Source of the DNA: Saposhnikovia divaricata
Lineage: Eukaryota; Streptophyta; Magnoliopsida; Apiales; Apiaceae
DNA: 64,000 bases
NCBI GenBank assembly: GCA_036435485.1
Contig: CM071596.1
Span: 142,365,501 to 142,429,500, forward strand
Reading direction: 5' to 3'
Below are positions 27,950-40,043 of this stretch, piece by piece; within the stretch, counting starts at the first letter, position 1, and each line of letters opens with the position of its first letter. The position numbers and the translations under genes are program-made. The notes under the pieces are model-generated. The model saw nothing but the letters and a program-made list of their open reading frames with translations, had not been told where the DNA came from and ran no database searches.

Positions 27950-30900
27950 GGATTCGATTTTTTAAAAAATATTTCTCGAAGACCCAAACGTAAGGGCATT
28001 AAGATCCATCATTTTTAATTTTATTCCCAAAATTTTTAAAAAAAATTATTTGATTGGGTAATTGAACGGTCAACTAGTACTTTCACCGGAATCCCTAAAC
28101 AGGGTTTCGTCTTGGTTTAAGGATTCGATTTTTTAAAAAATATTTCTCCGAGATCCAACCATACGAGCATCAAGATCCATCATTTTTAATGTTATTCCCA
28201 AAATTTCAAAAAAAAATTTATTTGATTGGGTAATTGAACGGTCAACTAGTACTTTGACCGGAACCCCTAAATAGGGTTTCATCAGGGTTCAAGGATTCGA
28301 TTTTTTAAAAATTATTTCTCGAAGACTCAACCGTACAGGCATCAAGATCCATCATTTTTAATGTTATTCCCAAAATTTAAAAAAAAAATTATTTGATTGG
28401 GTAATTGAACGGTCAACTAGTACTTTGACCGGAACCCCTAAACAGGGTTTCGTCAAGGTTTAAGGATTCGATTTTAAAAAAAATAATTATCGGAGACCCA
28501 ACTGTACGGGCACCAAGATCCATCATTTTTAATGTCATTCCCAAAATTTAAAAAAAAAAATTATTTGATTGGGTAATTTAACGGTCAACTAGTACTTTGA
28601 CCGGAACGCCTAACAGGGTTTCGTCAGGGTTTAAGGATTCGATTTTTTAAAAAATATTTCTCGAAGACCCAACCGTAAGGGAATTAAGATCCATCATTTT
28701 TAATTTTATTCCCAAAATTTTTTAAAAAAACTATTTTATTGGGTAATTGAACGGTCAACTAGTACTTTCAACGGAATCCCTAAACAGGGTTTCGTCATGG
28801 TTTAAGGATTCGATTTTTTAAAAAATATTTCTCGAAGATCCAACCGTACGGGTATCAATATCCATCATTTTTAATGTTATTCCCAAAATTTTAAAAAAAA
28901 GTATTTGATTGGGTAATTGAACAGTCAACTAGTACTATGATCGGAACCCCTAAACAGGGTTTCGTCAGGGTTTATGGATTCGATTTTTTAAAAAATATTT
29001 CTCAAAGACTCAATCGTACAGGCATCAAGATCCTTCATTTTTAATGTTATTCCCAAAATTTCAAAAAAAAAATTATTTGATTGGGTAATTGAACGATCAA
29101 CTAGTAGTTTGACCGGAATCCCTAAACAAGGTTTCGTCAGGGTTTAAGGATTCGATTTTTTAAAAAATATTTCTTGAAGACCCAACCATACAAGCATCAA
29201 GATCCATCATTTTTAATGTTATTCCCAAAATTTTGAAAAAAAAATTATTTGATTGGGTAATTGAACGGTCAACTAGTACTTTGACCGGAACCCCTAAATA
29301 GGGTTTCATCAGGGTTCAAGGATTCGATTTTTTAAAAATTATTTCTCGAAGACTCAACCGTACAGGCATCAAGATCCATCATTTTTAATGTTATTCCCAA
29401 AATTTCAAAAAAAAATTATTTGATTGGGTAATTTAACGGTCAACTAGTACTTTGACTGGAACCCCTGAACAGGGTTTCGTCAAGGTTTAAGGATTCAATT
29501 TTTAAAAAAATATTTCTCGAAGACCCAACCGCAAGGGCATTAAGATCCATCATTTTTAATGTTATTCCCAAAATTTTAAAAAAAAAAATTATTTGATTGG
29601 GTAGTTGAACGGTCAACTAGTACTATGATCTGAACCCCTAAACAGGGTTTCGTCAGGGTATATGGATTCGATTTTTTAAAAAATATTTCTCGAAGACTAA
29701 ATCGTACAGGCATCAAGATCCATCATTTTTAATGTTATTCCCAAAAAATTTCAAAAAAAAAAAATTATTTGATTCGGTAATTGATCGATCAACTAGTAGT
29801 TTGACCGGAAACCCTAAACAGGGTTTCGTCAGGGTTTATGGATTCGATTTTTTAAAAAATATTTCTTGAAGACCCAACCATACGAGCATCAAGATCCATC
29901 ATTTTTAATGTTATTCCCAAAATTTCAAAAAAAAAATTAATTCATTTTGTAATTGAACGGTCAACTAGTACTTTGACCGGAACCCCTAAATAGGGTTTCA
30001 TCAGGGTTCAAGGATTCGATTTTTTAAAAATTATTTTTCGAAGACTCAACCATACAGGCATCAAGATCCATCATTTTTAATGTTATTCCCAAAATTTCAA
30101 AAAAAAAATTATTTGATTAGGTAATTGAACGGTCAACTAGTACTTTGACCGGAACCCCTAAACAGGGTTTCGTCAGGGTTTAAGGATTCGATTTTTAAAA
30201 AAACAATTGTCGGAGACCCAATTGTACGAGCATAAAGATCCATCATTTTTAATGTTTTTCCCAAAATTTAAAAAAAATTATTTGATTGGGTAATTTAACG
30301 GTCAACTAGTACTTTGACCGGAACCCATGAACAGGGTTTCGTCAGGGTTTAAGGATTCGATTTTTAAAAAAATATTTCTCGAAGACCCAACCGTAAGGGC
30401 ATTAAGATCCATCATTTTTAATGTTATTCCCAAAATTTTAAAAAAAAATTATTTGATTGGGTAATTGAACGGTCAACTAGTACTTTCACCGGAATCCCTA
30501 AACAGGGTTTCGTCAGGGTTTAAGGATTCAATTTTTTAAGAATATTTCTCGAAGATCCAACCGTACAGGCATCAATATACACCATTTTTAATTTTATTCC
30601 CAAAATTTAAAAAAAAAATTATTTGATTGGGTAATTGAACGGTCAACTAGTACTATGATCGGAACCCCTAAACAGGGTTTCGTCAGGGTTTATGGATTTG
30701 ATTTTTTAAAAAATATTTCTCGAAGAATCAATCGTACAGGCATCAAGATCCATCATTTTTAATGTTATTCCCAAAATTTCAAAAAAAAAAAAATTATTTC
30801 ATTTGGTAATTGAACGGTCAACTAGTACTTTGACCGGAACCCATAAATAGGGTTTCATCAGGGTTCAAGGATTCGATTTTTTAAAAATTATTTCTCGAAG

Positions 30901-33900
30901 ACTCAACCGTACAGGCATCAAGATCCATCATTTTTAATGTTATTCCCAAAATTTCAAAAAAAAATTATTTGATTGGGTAATTGAACGGTCAACTAGTACT
31001 TTGACCGGAACCCCTAAACAGGGTTTCGTCAAGGTTTAAGGATTCGATTTTAAAAAAAATAATTATCGGAGACCCAACTGTACGGGCATCAAGATCCATC
31101 ATTTTTAATGTCATTCCCAAAATTTAAAAAAAAAATTATTTGATTAGGTAATTTAACGGTCAACTAGTACTTTGACCGGAACGCCTAACAGGGTTTCGTC
31201 AGGGTTTAAGGATTCGATTTTTTAAAAAATATTTCTCGAAGACCCAATCGTAAGGGCATTAAGATCCATCATTTTTAATTTTATTCCCAAAATTTTTTAA
31301 AAAAACTATATTATTGGGTAATTGAACGGTCAACTAGTACTTTCAACGGAATCCATAAATAGGGTTTCGTCATGGTTTAAGGATTCGATTTTTTAAAAAA
31401 TATTTCTCGAAGATCCAACCGTACGGGTATCAATATCCATCATTTTTAATGTTATTCCCAAAATTAAAAAAAAAAGTATTTGATTGGGTAATTGAACAGT
31501 CAACTAGTACTATGATCGGAACCCCTAAACAGGGTTTCGTCGGGGTTTATGGATTCGATTTTTTAAAAAATATTTCTCAAAGACTCAATCGTACAGGCAT
31601 CAAGATCCTTCATTTTTAATGCTATTCCCAAAATTTCAAAAAAAAAAATTATTTGATTGGGTAATTGAACGATCAACTAGTAGTTTGACCGGAATCCCTA
31701 AACAGGGTTTCGTCAGGGTTTAAGTATTCGATTTTTTAAAAAATATTTCTCGAAGACCCAACCATACAAGCATCAAGATCCATCATTTTTAATGTTATTC
31801 CCAAAATTTTAAAAAAAAAATATTTGATTGGGTAATTGAACGGTCAACTAGTACTTTGACCGGAATCCCTAAATAGGGTTTCATCAGGGTTCAAGGATTC
31901 GATTTTTTAAAAATTATTTCTCGAAGACTCAACCGTACAGGCATCAAGATCCATCATTTTTAATGTTATTCCCAAAATTTCAAAAAAAAATTATTTGATT
32001 GGGTAATTTAACGGTCAACTAGTACTTTGACCGGAACCCTTGAACAGGGTTTCGTCAAGGTTTAAGGATTCAATTTTTAAAAAAATATTTCTCGAAGACC
32101 CAACCGCAAGGGCATTAAGATCCATCATTTTTAATGTTATTCCCAAAATTTTAAAAAAAAATTATTTGATTGGGTAGTTGAACGGTCAACTAGTACTATG
32201 ATCTGAACCCCTAAACAGGGTTTCGTCAGGGTATATGGATTCGATTTTTTAAAAAATATTTCTCGAAGACTAAATCGTACAGGCATCAAGATCCATCATT
32301 TTTAATGTTATTCCCAAAAAATTTCAAAAAAAAAAATTATTTGATTCGGTAATTGATCGATCAACTAGTAGTTTGACCGGAATCCCTAAACAGGGTTTCG
32401 TCATGGTTTAAGGATTCGATTTTTTAAAAAATATTTCTCGAAGATCCAACCGTACGGGTATCAATATCCATCATTTTTAATGTTATTCCCAAAATTTAAA
32501 AAAAAGTATTTGATTGGGTAATTGAACAGTCAACTAGTACTATGATCGGAACCCCTAAACAGGGTTTCGTCGGGGTTTGTGGATTCGATTTTTTAAAAAA
32601 TATTTCTCAAAGACTCAATCGTACAGGCATCAAGATCCTTCATTTTTAATGTTATTCCCAAAATTTCAAAAAAAAATTATTTGATTGGGTAATTGAACGA
32701 TCAACTAGTAGTTTGACCGGAATCCCTAAACAGGGTTTCGTCAGGGTTTAAGGATTCGATTTTTTAAAAAATATTTCTCGAAGACCCAACCATACAAGCA
32801 TCAAGATCCATCATTTTTAATGTTTTTCCCAAAATTTTAAAAAAAAAATTATTTGATTGGGTAATTGAACGGTCAACTAGTACTTTGACCGGAACCCCTA
32901 AATAGGGTTTCATCAGGGTTCAAGGATTCGATTTTTTAAAAATTATTTCACGAAGACTCAACCGTACAGGCATCAAGATCCATCATTTTTAATGTTATTC
33001 CCAAAATTTCAAAAAAAAATTATTTGATTGGGTAATTTAACGGTCAACTAGTACTTTGACCGGAACCCTTGAACAGGGTTTCGTCAAGGTTTAAGGATTC
33101 AATTTTTAAAAAAATATTTCTCGAAGACCCAACCGCAAGGGCATTAAGATCCATCATTTTTAATGTTATTCCCAAAATTTTAAAAAAAAATTATTTGATT
33201 GGGTAGTTGAACGGTCAACTAGTACTATGATCTGAACCCCTAAACAGGGTTTCGTCAGGGTATATGGATTCGATTTTTAAAAAAATATTTCTCGAAGACT
33301 AAATCGTACAGGCATCAAGATCCATCATTTTTAATGTTATTCCCAAAAAATTTCAAAAAAAAAATTATTTGATTCGGTAATTGATCGATCAACTAGTAGT
33401 TTGACCGGAATCCCTAAACAGGGTTTCGTCAGGGTTTATGGATTCGATTTTTTAAAAAATATTTCTTGAAGACCCAACCATACGAGCATCAAGATCCATC
33501 ATTTTTAATGTTATTCCCAAAATTTCAAAAAAAAAAATTATTTCATTTGGTAATTGAACGGTCAACTAGTACTTTGACCGGAACCCCTAAATAGGGTTTC
33601 ATCAGGGTTCAAGGATTCGATTTTTTAAAAATTATTTCTCGAAGACTCAACCATACAGGCATCAAGATCCATCATTTTTAATGTTATTCCCAAAATTTCA
33701 AAAAAAAAATTATTTGATTAGGTAATTGAACGGTCAACTAGTACTTTGACCGGAACCCCTAAACAGGGTTTCGTCAGGGTTTAAGGATTCGATTTTTAAA
33801 AAAACAATTCTCGGAGACCCAATTGTACGAGCATAAAGATCCATCATTTTTAATGTTTTTCCCAAAATTTAAAAAAAATTATTTGATTGGGTAATTTAAC

Positions 33901-36900
33901 GGTCAACTAGTACTTTAACCGGAACCCATGAACAGGGTTTCGTCAGGGTTTAAGGATTCGATTTTTAAAAAAATATTTCTCGAAGACCCAACCGTAAGGG
34001 CATTAAGATCCATCATTTTTAATGTTATTCCCAAAATTTTAAAAAAAAATTATTTGATTGGGTAATTGAACGGTCAACTAGTACTTTCACCGGAATCCCT
34101 AAACAGGGTTTCGTCAGGGTTTAAGGATTCAATTTTTTAAGAATATTTCTCGAAGATCCAACCGTACAGGCATCAATATACACCATTTTTAATTTTATTC
34201 CCAAAATTTAAAAAAAAAATTATTTGATTGGGTAATTGAACGGTCAACTAGTACTATGATCGGAACCCCTAAACAGGGTTTCGTCAGGGTTTATGGATTT
34301 GATTTTTTAAAAAATATTTTTCGAAGAATCAATCGTACAGGCATCAAGATCCATCATTTTTAATGTTATTCCCAAAATTTCAAAAAAAAAATTATTTCAT
34401 TTGGTAATTGAACGGTCAACTAGTACTTTGACCGGAACCCCTAAATAGGGTTTCATCAGGGTTCAAGGATTCGATTTTTTAAAAATTATTTCTCGAAGAC
34501 TCAACCGTACAGGCATCAAGATCCATCATTTTTAATGTTATTCCCAAAATTTCAAAAAAAAAATTATTTGATTGGGTAATTGAACGGTCAACTAGTACTT
34601 TGACCGGAACCCCTAAACAGGGTTTCGTCAAGGTTTAAGGATTCGATTTTAAAAAAAAAATTATCGGAGACCCAACTGTACGGGCATCAAGATCCATCAT
34701 TTTTAATGTCATTCCCAAAATTTAAAAAAAAAATTATTTGATTGGGTAATTTAACGGTCAACTAGTACTTTGACCGGAACGCCTAACGGGGTTTCGTCAG
34801 GGTTTAAGGATTCGATTTTTTAAAAAATATTTCTCGAAGACCCAACCGTAAGGGCATTAAGATCCATCATTTTTAATTTTATTCCCAAAATTTTTTAAAA
34901 AAACTATTTTATTGGGTAATTGAACGGTCAACTAGTACTTTCAACGGAATCCCTAAACAGGGTTTCGTCATGGTTTAAGGATTCGATTTTTTAAAAAATA
35001 TTTCTCGAAGATCCAACCGTACGGGTATCAATATCCATCATTTTTAATGTTATTCCCAAAATTTAAAAAAAAAGTATTTGATTGGGTAATTGAACAGTCA
35101 ACTAGTACTATGATCGGAACCCCTAAACAGGGTTTCGTCGGGGTTTATGGATTCGATTTTTTAAAAAATATTTCTCAAAGACTCAATCGTACAGGCATCA
35201 AGATCCTTCATTTTTAATGTTATTCCCAAAATTTCAAAAAAAAAATTATTTGATTGGGTAATTGAACGGTCAACTAGTACTTTGACCGGAACCCCTAAAT
35301 AGGGTTTCATCAGGGTTCAAGGATTCGATTTTTTAAAAATTATTTCTCGAAGACTCAACCGTACAGGCATCAAGATCCATCATTTTTAATGTTATTCCCA
35401 AAATTTCAAAAAAAAAATTATTTGATTGGGTAATTGAACGGTCAACTAGTACTTTGACCGGAACCCCTAAACAGGGTTTCGTCAAGGTTTAAGGATTCGA
35501 TTTTAAAAAAAATAATTATCGGAGACCCAACTGTACGGGCATCAAGATCCATCATTTTTAATGTCATTCCCAAAATTTAAAAAAAAAATTATTTGATTGG
35601 GTAATTTAACGGTCAACTAGTACTTTGACCGGAACGCCTAACAGGGTTTCGTCAGGGTTTAAGGATTCGATTTTTTAAAAAATATTTCTCGAAGACCCAA
35701 CCGTAAGGGCATTAAGATCCATCATTTTTAATTTTATTCCCAAAATTTTTTAAAAAAACTATTTTATTGGGTAATTGAACGGTCAACTAGTACTTTCAAC
35801 GGAATCCCTAAACAGGGTTTCGTCATGGTTTAAGGATTCAATTTTTAAAAAAATATTTCTCGAAGACCCAACCGCAAGGGCATTAAGATCCATCATTTTT
35901 AATGTTATTCCCAAAATTTTAAAAAAAAATTATTTGATTGGGTAGTTGAACGGTCAACTAGTACTATGATCTGAACCCCTAAACAGGGTTTCGTCAGGGT
36001 ATATGGATTCGATTTTTTAAAAAATATTTCTCGAAGACTAAATCGTACAGGCATCAAGATCCATCATTTTTAATGTTATTCCCAAAAAATTTCAAAAAAA
36101 AAATTATTTGATTCGGTAATTGATCGATCAACTAGTAGTTTGACCGGAATCCCTAAACAGGGTTTCGTCAGGGTTTATGGATTCGATTTTTTAAAAAATA
36201 TTTCTTGAAGACCCAACCATACGAGCATCAAGATCCATCATTTTTAATGTTATTCCCAAAATTTCAAAAAAAAAAAAATATTTCATTTGGTAATTTAACG
36301 GTCAACTAGTACTTTGACCGGAACCCCTAAATAGGGTTTCATCAGGGTTCAAGGATTCGATTTTTTAAAAATTATTTCTCGAAGACTCAACCATACAGGC
36401 ATCAAGATCCATCATTTTTAATGTTATTCCCAAAATTTCAAAAAAAAAATTATTTGATTAGGTAATTGAACGGTCAACTAGTACTTTGACCGGAACCCCT
36501 AAACAGGGTTTCGTCAGGGTTTAAGGATTCGATTTTTAAAAAAACAATTCTCGGAGACCCATTTGTACGAGCATAAAGATCCATCATTTTTAATGTTTTT
36601 CCCAAAATTTAAAAAAAATTATTTGATTGGGTAATTTAACGGTCAACTAGTACTTTGACCGGAACCCATGAACAGGGTTTCGTCAGGGTTTAAGGATTCG
36701 ATTTTTAAAAAAATATTTCTCGAAGACCCAACCGTAATGGCATTAAGATCCATCATTTTTAATGTTATTCCCAAAATTTTAAAAAAAAATTATTTGATTG
36801 GGTAATTGAACGGTCAACTAGTACTTTCACCGGAATCCCTAAACAGGGTTTCGTCAAGGTTTAAGGATTCAATTTTTTAAGAATATTTCTCGAAGATCCA

Positions 36901-37227
36901 ACCGTACAGGCATCAATATACACCATTTTTAATTTTATTCCCAAAATTTAAAAAAAAAATTATTTGATTGGGTAATTGAACGGTCAACTAGTACTATGAT
37001 CGGAACCCCTATATAGGGTTTCGTCAGGGTTTATGGATTTGATTTTTTAAAAAATATTTCTCGAAGAATCAATCGTACAGGCATCAAGATCCATCATTTT
37101 TAATGTTATTCCTTAAATTTCAAAAAAAAAAATTATTTGATTCGGTAATTGAACGATCAACTAGAAGTTTGACTGGAATCCCTAAACAGGGTTTCGTCAG
37201 GGTTTCAGGATTTGATTTTTTAAAAAA
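27950..37227. repeat. HOR domain E: mosaic of 5-, 6-, 15-, 16- and 21-mer spacings
   Basis: The variant CCGGAACGCC (one base shorter across the following CTAACAGGG) lies at 28601, 31176, 34774 and 35629, spaced 15, 21 and 5 monomers. The variant ATCTGAACCC lies at 29628, 32201, 33230 and 35969, spaced 15, 6 and 16 monomers. The variant ATCAATATACACC lies at 30571, 34172 and 36912, spaced 21 and 16 monomers. The same ordered blocks recur with deletions and insertions of whole monomers, as expected from repeated unequal exchange. Confidence 0.75.
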
Positions 37228-37740
37228 TGTTAGAAATGATTGATGAAAACAGTGTTTAGGAGCAACAGCGACAAATCAGAGTTTAGCTGGAAGCAGTCAG
37301 AGTTTTGTTAAACACTGACTATGGAAGCTCGACAGAGTTTAGTTAAACTCTGTTTGGAGGAAGCGCGTACGAAGTCAACAAAAGATATTAGAGATCAATT
37401 GAAGATTGATATGGAAGCGAGATATTTGGAGACTGGATAGCTATCAAAGAGATCGAGTTGACTTAGGAGACGTGTGACAATCTGTAATTGATATCATTGT
37501 ATAGCTGATTATTAGGAATATCAATTAGAGATTGTATCGAAGCTGTATGTTTTATAAATACAGTTAGGTTAACCCTAGAAGGGTATCGTGCATCGAACTA
37601 TCTTTATTGTAACTAGCAGCTCTTTGTGATAGTTTACATCACGAAGAGGGTTTTTAATACCAAAAGATTTAAAGTGCATAATCATCTTAATTGTTATTCT
37701 CTCATCTAATATTGATTATTAGTGTGTATTCGGCCTAACA
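37228..37740 (+). repeat. 5' LTR of the copia element
   Basis: The 513-bp direct repeat begins TGTTAGAAATGATTG and ends GTATTCGGCCTAACA, directly followed by the primer site. It matches the 3' LTR except for seven substitutions and one 1-bp indel. It contains a near-perfect palindrome CAGAGTTTA-GT-TAAACTCTG at 37333-37352, a degenerate copy of it at 37298-37317, and a single half-site at 37277-37285. Confidence 0.96.
37553..37560 (+). promoter_or_regulatory. TATA box of the 5' LTR promoter
   Basis: TATAAATA lies about 325 bp into the LTR, preceded by GTATGTTT. It is identical in the 3' LTR at 49638-49645. The position suits the U3/R boundary of a 0.5-kb copia LTR. The start site cannot be fixed from sequence. 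Confidence 0.75.
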
Positions 37741-37742
37741 AG

Positions 37743-37755
37743 TGGTATCAGAGCC
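37743..37755 (+). other. Minus-strand primer binding site (initiator Met-tRNA)
   Basis: TGGTATCAGAGCC begins two bases after the end of the 5' LTR. It is the standard plant retrotransposon site complementary to the 3' end of initiator methionine tRNA, which primes first-strand cDNA synthesis. Confidence 0.93.
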
Positions 37756-37801
37756 AATCTGTTACTTTATTACAGTTTAAGATCCAAACACAACAATAAT
37801 C

Positions 37802-40033
37802 ATGTCAGCAATTCCTCCACCAACATCTACTAGTTCTGAAAAGGCTCCTACTACTGTGAGTCGTTATGAACCAATCAGGGTTCCTATTCTCAGGCCATCA
37901 GAGTATGCCATGTGGAAGATCATGATGACTATGTTTCTGGAGGCTACAGATCCAGAATATCTTGACAGGATTAATGAAGGCCCTCACAATCCTACAAAGC
38001 TATCTGCTGCAACTGCTGGTGAAGAAGCTAAAATAGTTCCAAAGGAAAAGAAGGACATGACTCCTGAAGATCTATCATCAATTGCTAAGGATGCGAAGGT
38101 TAGGCATTTACTGCATAGTGCTTTAGACAATGTTATGTCTAACAAAGTGATTAACTCCACCACTGCAAAAGAGATCTGGGATGCTCTTGAAGTCAGATGT
38201 CAAGGAACTGCTGCTATTAAGAAGAATAGGAGAAACATACTCACATAAGAGTATGATCACTTTGAGGCTAAACCTGAAGAGACCATGACAGAAACATTTG
38301 ATAGATTCTGTAAACTGCTCAATGATCTGTCATTGGTCAACAAAGAGTATGATCTAGAAGACTCAAATCTCAAGTTTCTTCTTTCTCTACCTGAAAAGTG
38401 GGATGTGAAAACAACCACTATTAGAGACAACTATGAACTTGCTGAAACAGAGATTGATGAAATCTATGGGCTGCTCAAAACTCATGAATTGGAAATGGAG
38501 CAGAGAAACAGGAGATCAAGCAGGAAGGCAAAGTCTGTTGCTCTTAAGGTTGAAGAGAAGCCTCAGAAGAAAGAGGCATCAAGAAGGAAAATGAAGGGAA
38601 ATGATTTGGTCATACACTCAGAAAGTGAATCACAAACTCTGATTGTGATTCAAACTATTCTGAATCATCTGACTCTGAGGATGATGAAGAAGAAATGAGA
38701 AAAATGGCTGTGTTGATGGTGAAGACCTTCAAGAAAATGGGTTTCAAGAATTTCAAGAAAGGGAAAAGGTTTTCTAGAGATTCAAATGAAGACAGAAAAA
38801 GTTTCAGGAGGTTTGAAAGAAAAGAGACCAAGTCTGGGAAGAAGGATAAGTCTGAAATTCAATGCTACAAGTGCAAGGAGATGGGTCATTATGCTCCTGA
38901 GTGCAAGAAGGGTAAAACTGGAAAAGTACTCATCACAAAAGGCAGAGATTGGGCAGACACTTCAGATTCTGATGAAGAAATTAACTATGCTCTCATGGCT
39001 ACTACTGAATCAGAAACTTCTGAAAATCAGGTACCTCTAACTACCTATGCTTATAATATTGATGACATTTCTCAATTAAGAATTTATCTTAAGTCATTGC
39101 ATATAAGTTATAGGGATCAGACTTTAGAGAATGAGAGGATTAAATATGAGAATTCTGAACTCAAAGAGAGAAATAAAATTGTTGAAGAAAAACTAAAAAA
39201 TATGCAACAAGTTCAGAAAGAGAGAGATGATGCTGTTTCTATAGAACAGGATTTGCTTCAGAAATATAAACAACTAGAATCTGAGTTGGAGGAAGCAAAT
39301 AAGAAAATTAGGACTTGGACTAATTCTGGAAAGGGCACTCAACAGATTTTTCAAACAGACACTGTTGGTCTAGGTTATAATGAGGGAGATAAACTAAGAT
39401 TTCAAAGTCAATTTAAAATCAGACCTCATTTTGTACATGGAGCCAGTAAATTTTTGTTTGATAATGAAAAGAAACTGTTAAGGTCAAACCAGTAAAAACT
39501 TGTGCTAAACAGGTTAATATTGGTTTGATGACAGATAAACAACTCAAACATAAACTGAAGGAGTTAAAATCTGTTAAGAAACAGGGAGTGTCAAATAAGA
39601 ACAGAAATGGAAAAGTAGGCATCACTTCAGGAAATAAACCAATGCTTGCTAGTTATGCTCCAAGAAAGACATGTCATAATTGTGGTAGTACTAAGCATCT
39701 TGCAAATTTCTGCAAGAAAAACAAAATATAAATTCTTTACCTTCCAAGTCTGAGGTAAAGAAGGATTTTGCTAGAACTAAGCCACAGACTTTATGCACAC
39801 ACTGTGGAAGCACTTGGCATTCCATTTATACTTGCAGAGAGTATCATGCTATCTATCAAAATTACTATGAACTGAAACCCAATCTAAAATGGGTTAAAGT
39901 TAATACGGCAAGTGTAAACTCTGATACTGTTAGCTCAAACTCTGATAATGTTAATTCCGCTGCTAAAGCTAACAAAGTTAAGAATGTCAAAGGATCCAAG
40001 CAAGTCTGGATCATTAAATCTAACTCTCAGTAA
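37802..40033 (+). pseudogene. gag: gag region of the copia element, with three zinc knuckles, broken
   Basis: Gag forms the cytoplasmic particle and binds the RNA genome. The frame opens at ATG 37802 (MSAIPPPTSTSS), 47 bp after the primer site. The capsid-like part (EYAMWKIMMTMFLEATDPEY, later FLLSLPEKWD) is interrupted by a TAA at 38246-38248, and the same frame then continues to 38698. The frame shifts near 38637. A CCHC knuckle CYKCKEMGHYAPEC is encoded around 38863-38904, then a charged coiled-coil-like stretch (39100-39300). After another shift near 39475 comes a second knuckle CHNCGSTKHLANFC (39672-39713). After a shift near 39725 comes a third, CTHCGSTWHSIYTC (39794-39835). The last frame stops at 40031-40033. 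Three CX2CX4HX4C knuckles are more than the usual one or two. What is seen is a dead gag; its lineage is inferred. Confidence 0.9.
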
Positions 40034-40043
40034 TTGCTTGTGA

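Larger units (their letters stand above)
1..37227. repeat. ~171-bp AT-rich tandem satellite, left block
   Basis: The block is a head-to-tail array of about 217 monomers. The anchor TCGAAGA recurs at 11, 183, 351 and 521 (spacings 172, 168 and 170) and at the same rhythm up to the retrotransposon. Landmarks in order from the anchor are: CCATCATTTTTAATG; a run of 7-12 A; TTTGATTGGGTAATTGA; GGTCAACTAGTAC; CCCTAAACAGGG; CAGGGTTTAAGGATTCGA; T6A6. Length differences come mainly from the A runs. Several monomer subtypes exist, for example TTGACC versus TTCACC versus ATGATC after ACTAGTAC, and CTCGAAGAC versus CTCGGAGAC. The array runs off the left edge. Monomer size fits plant centromeric satellites, but centromere function is inference. 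No gene lies in it; the short open frames are by-products of the repeat. Confidence 0.97.

Noticed and set aside
1..37227. Telomere-like CCCTAAA in each monomer
   Set aside because: One unit per monomer inside a dyad, never in tandem, so not an interstitial telomere.
1..37227. CENP-B box
   Set aside because: TTCG occurs after the second dyad but the rest of the CENP-B consensus does not match.
1..37227. CRISPR-like regular repeats
   Set aside because: The units are head-to-tail with no unique spacers, and the genome is plant.
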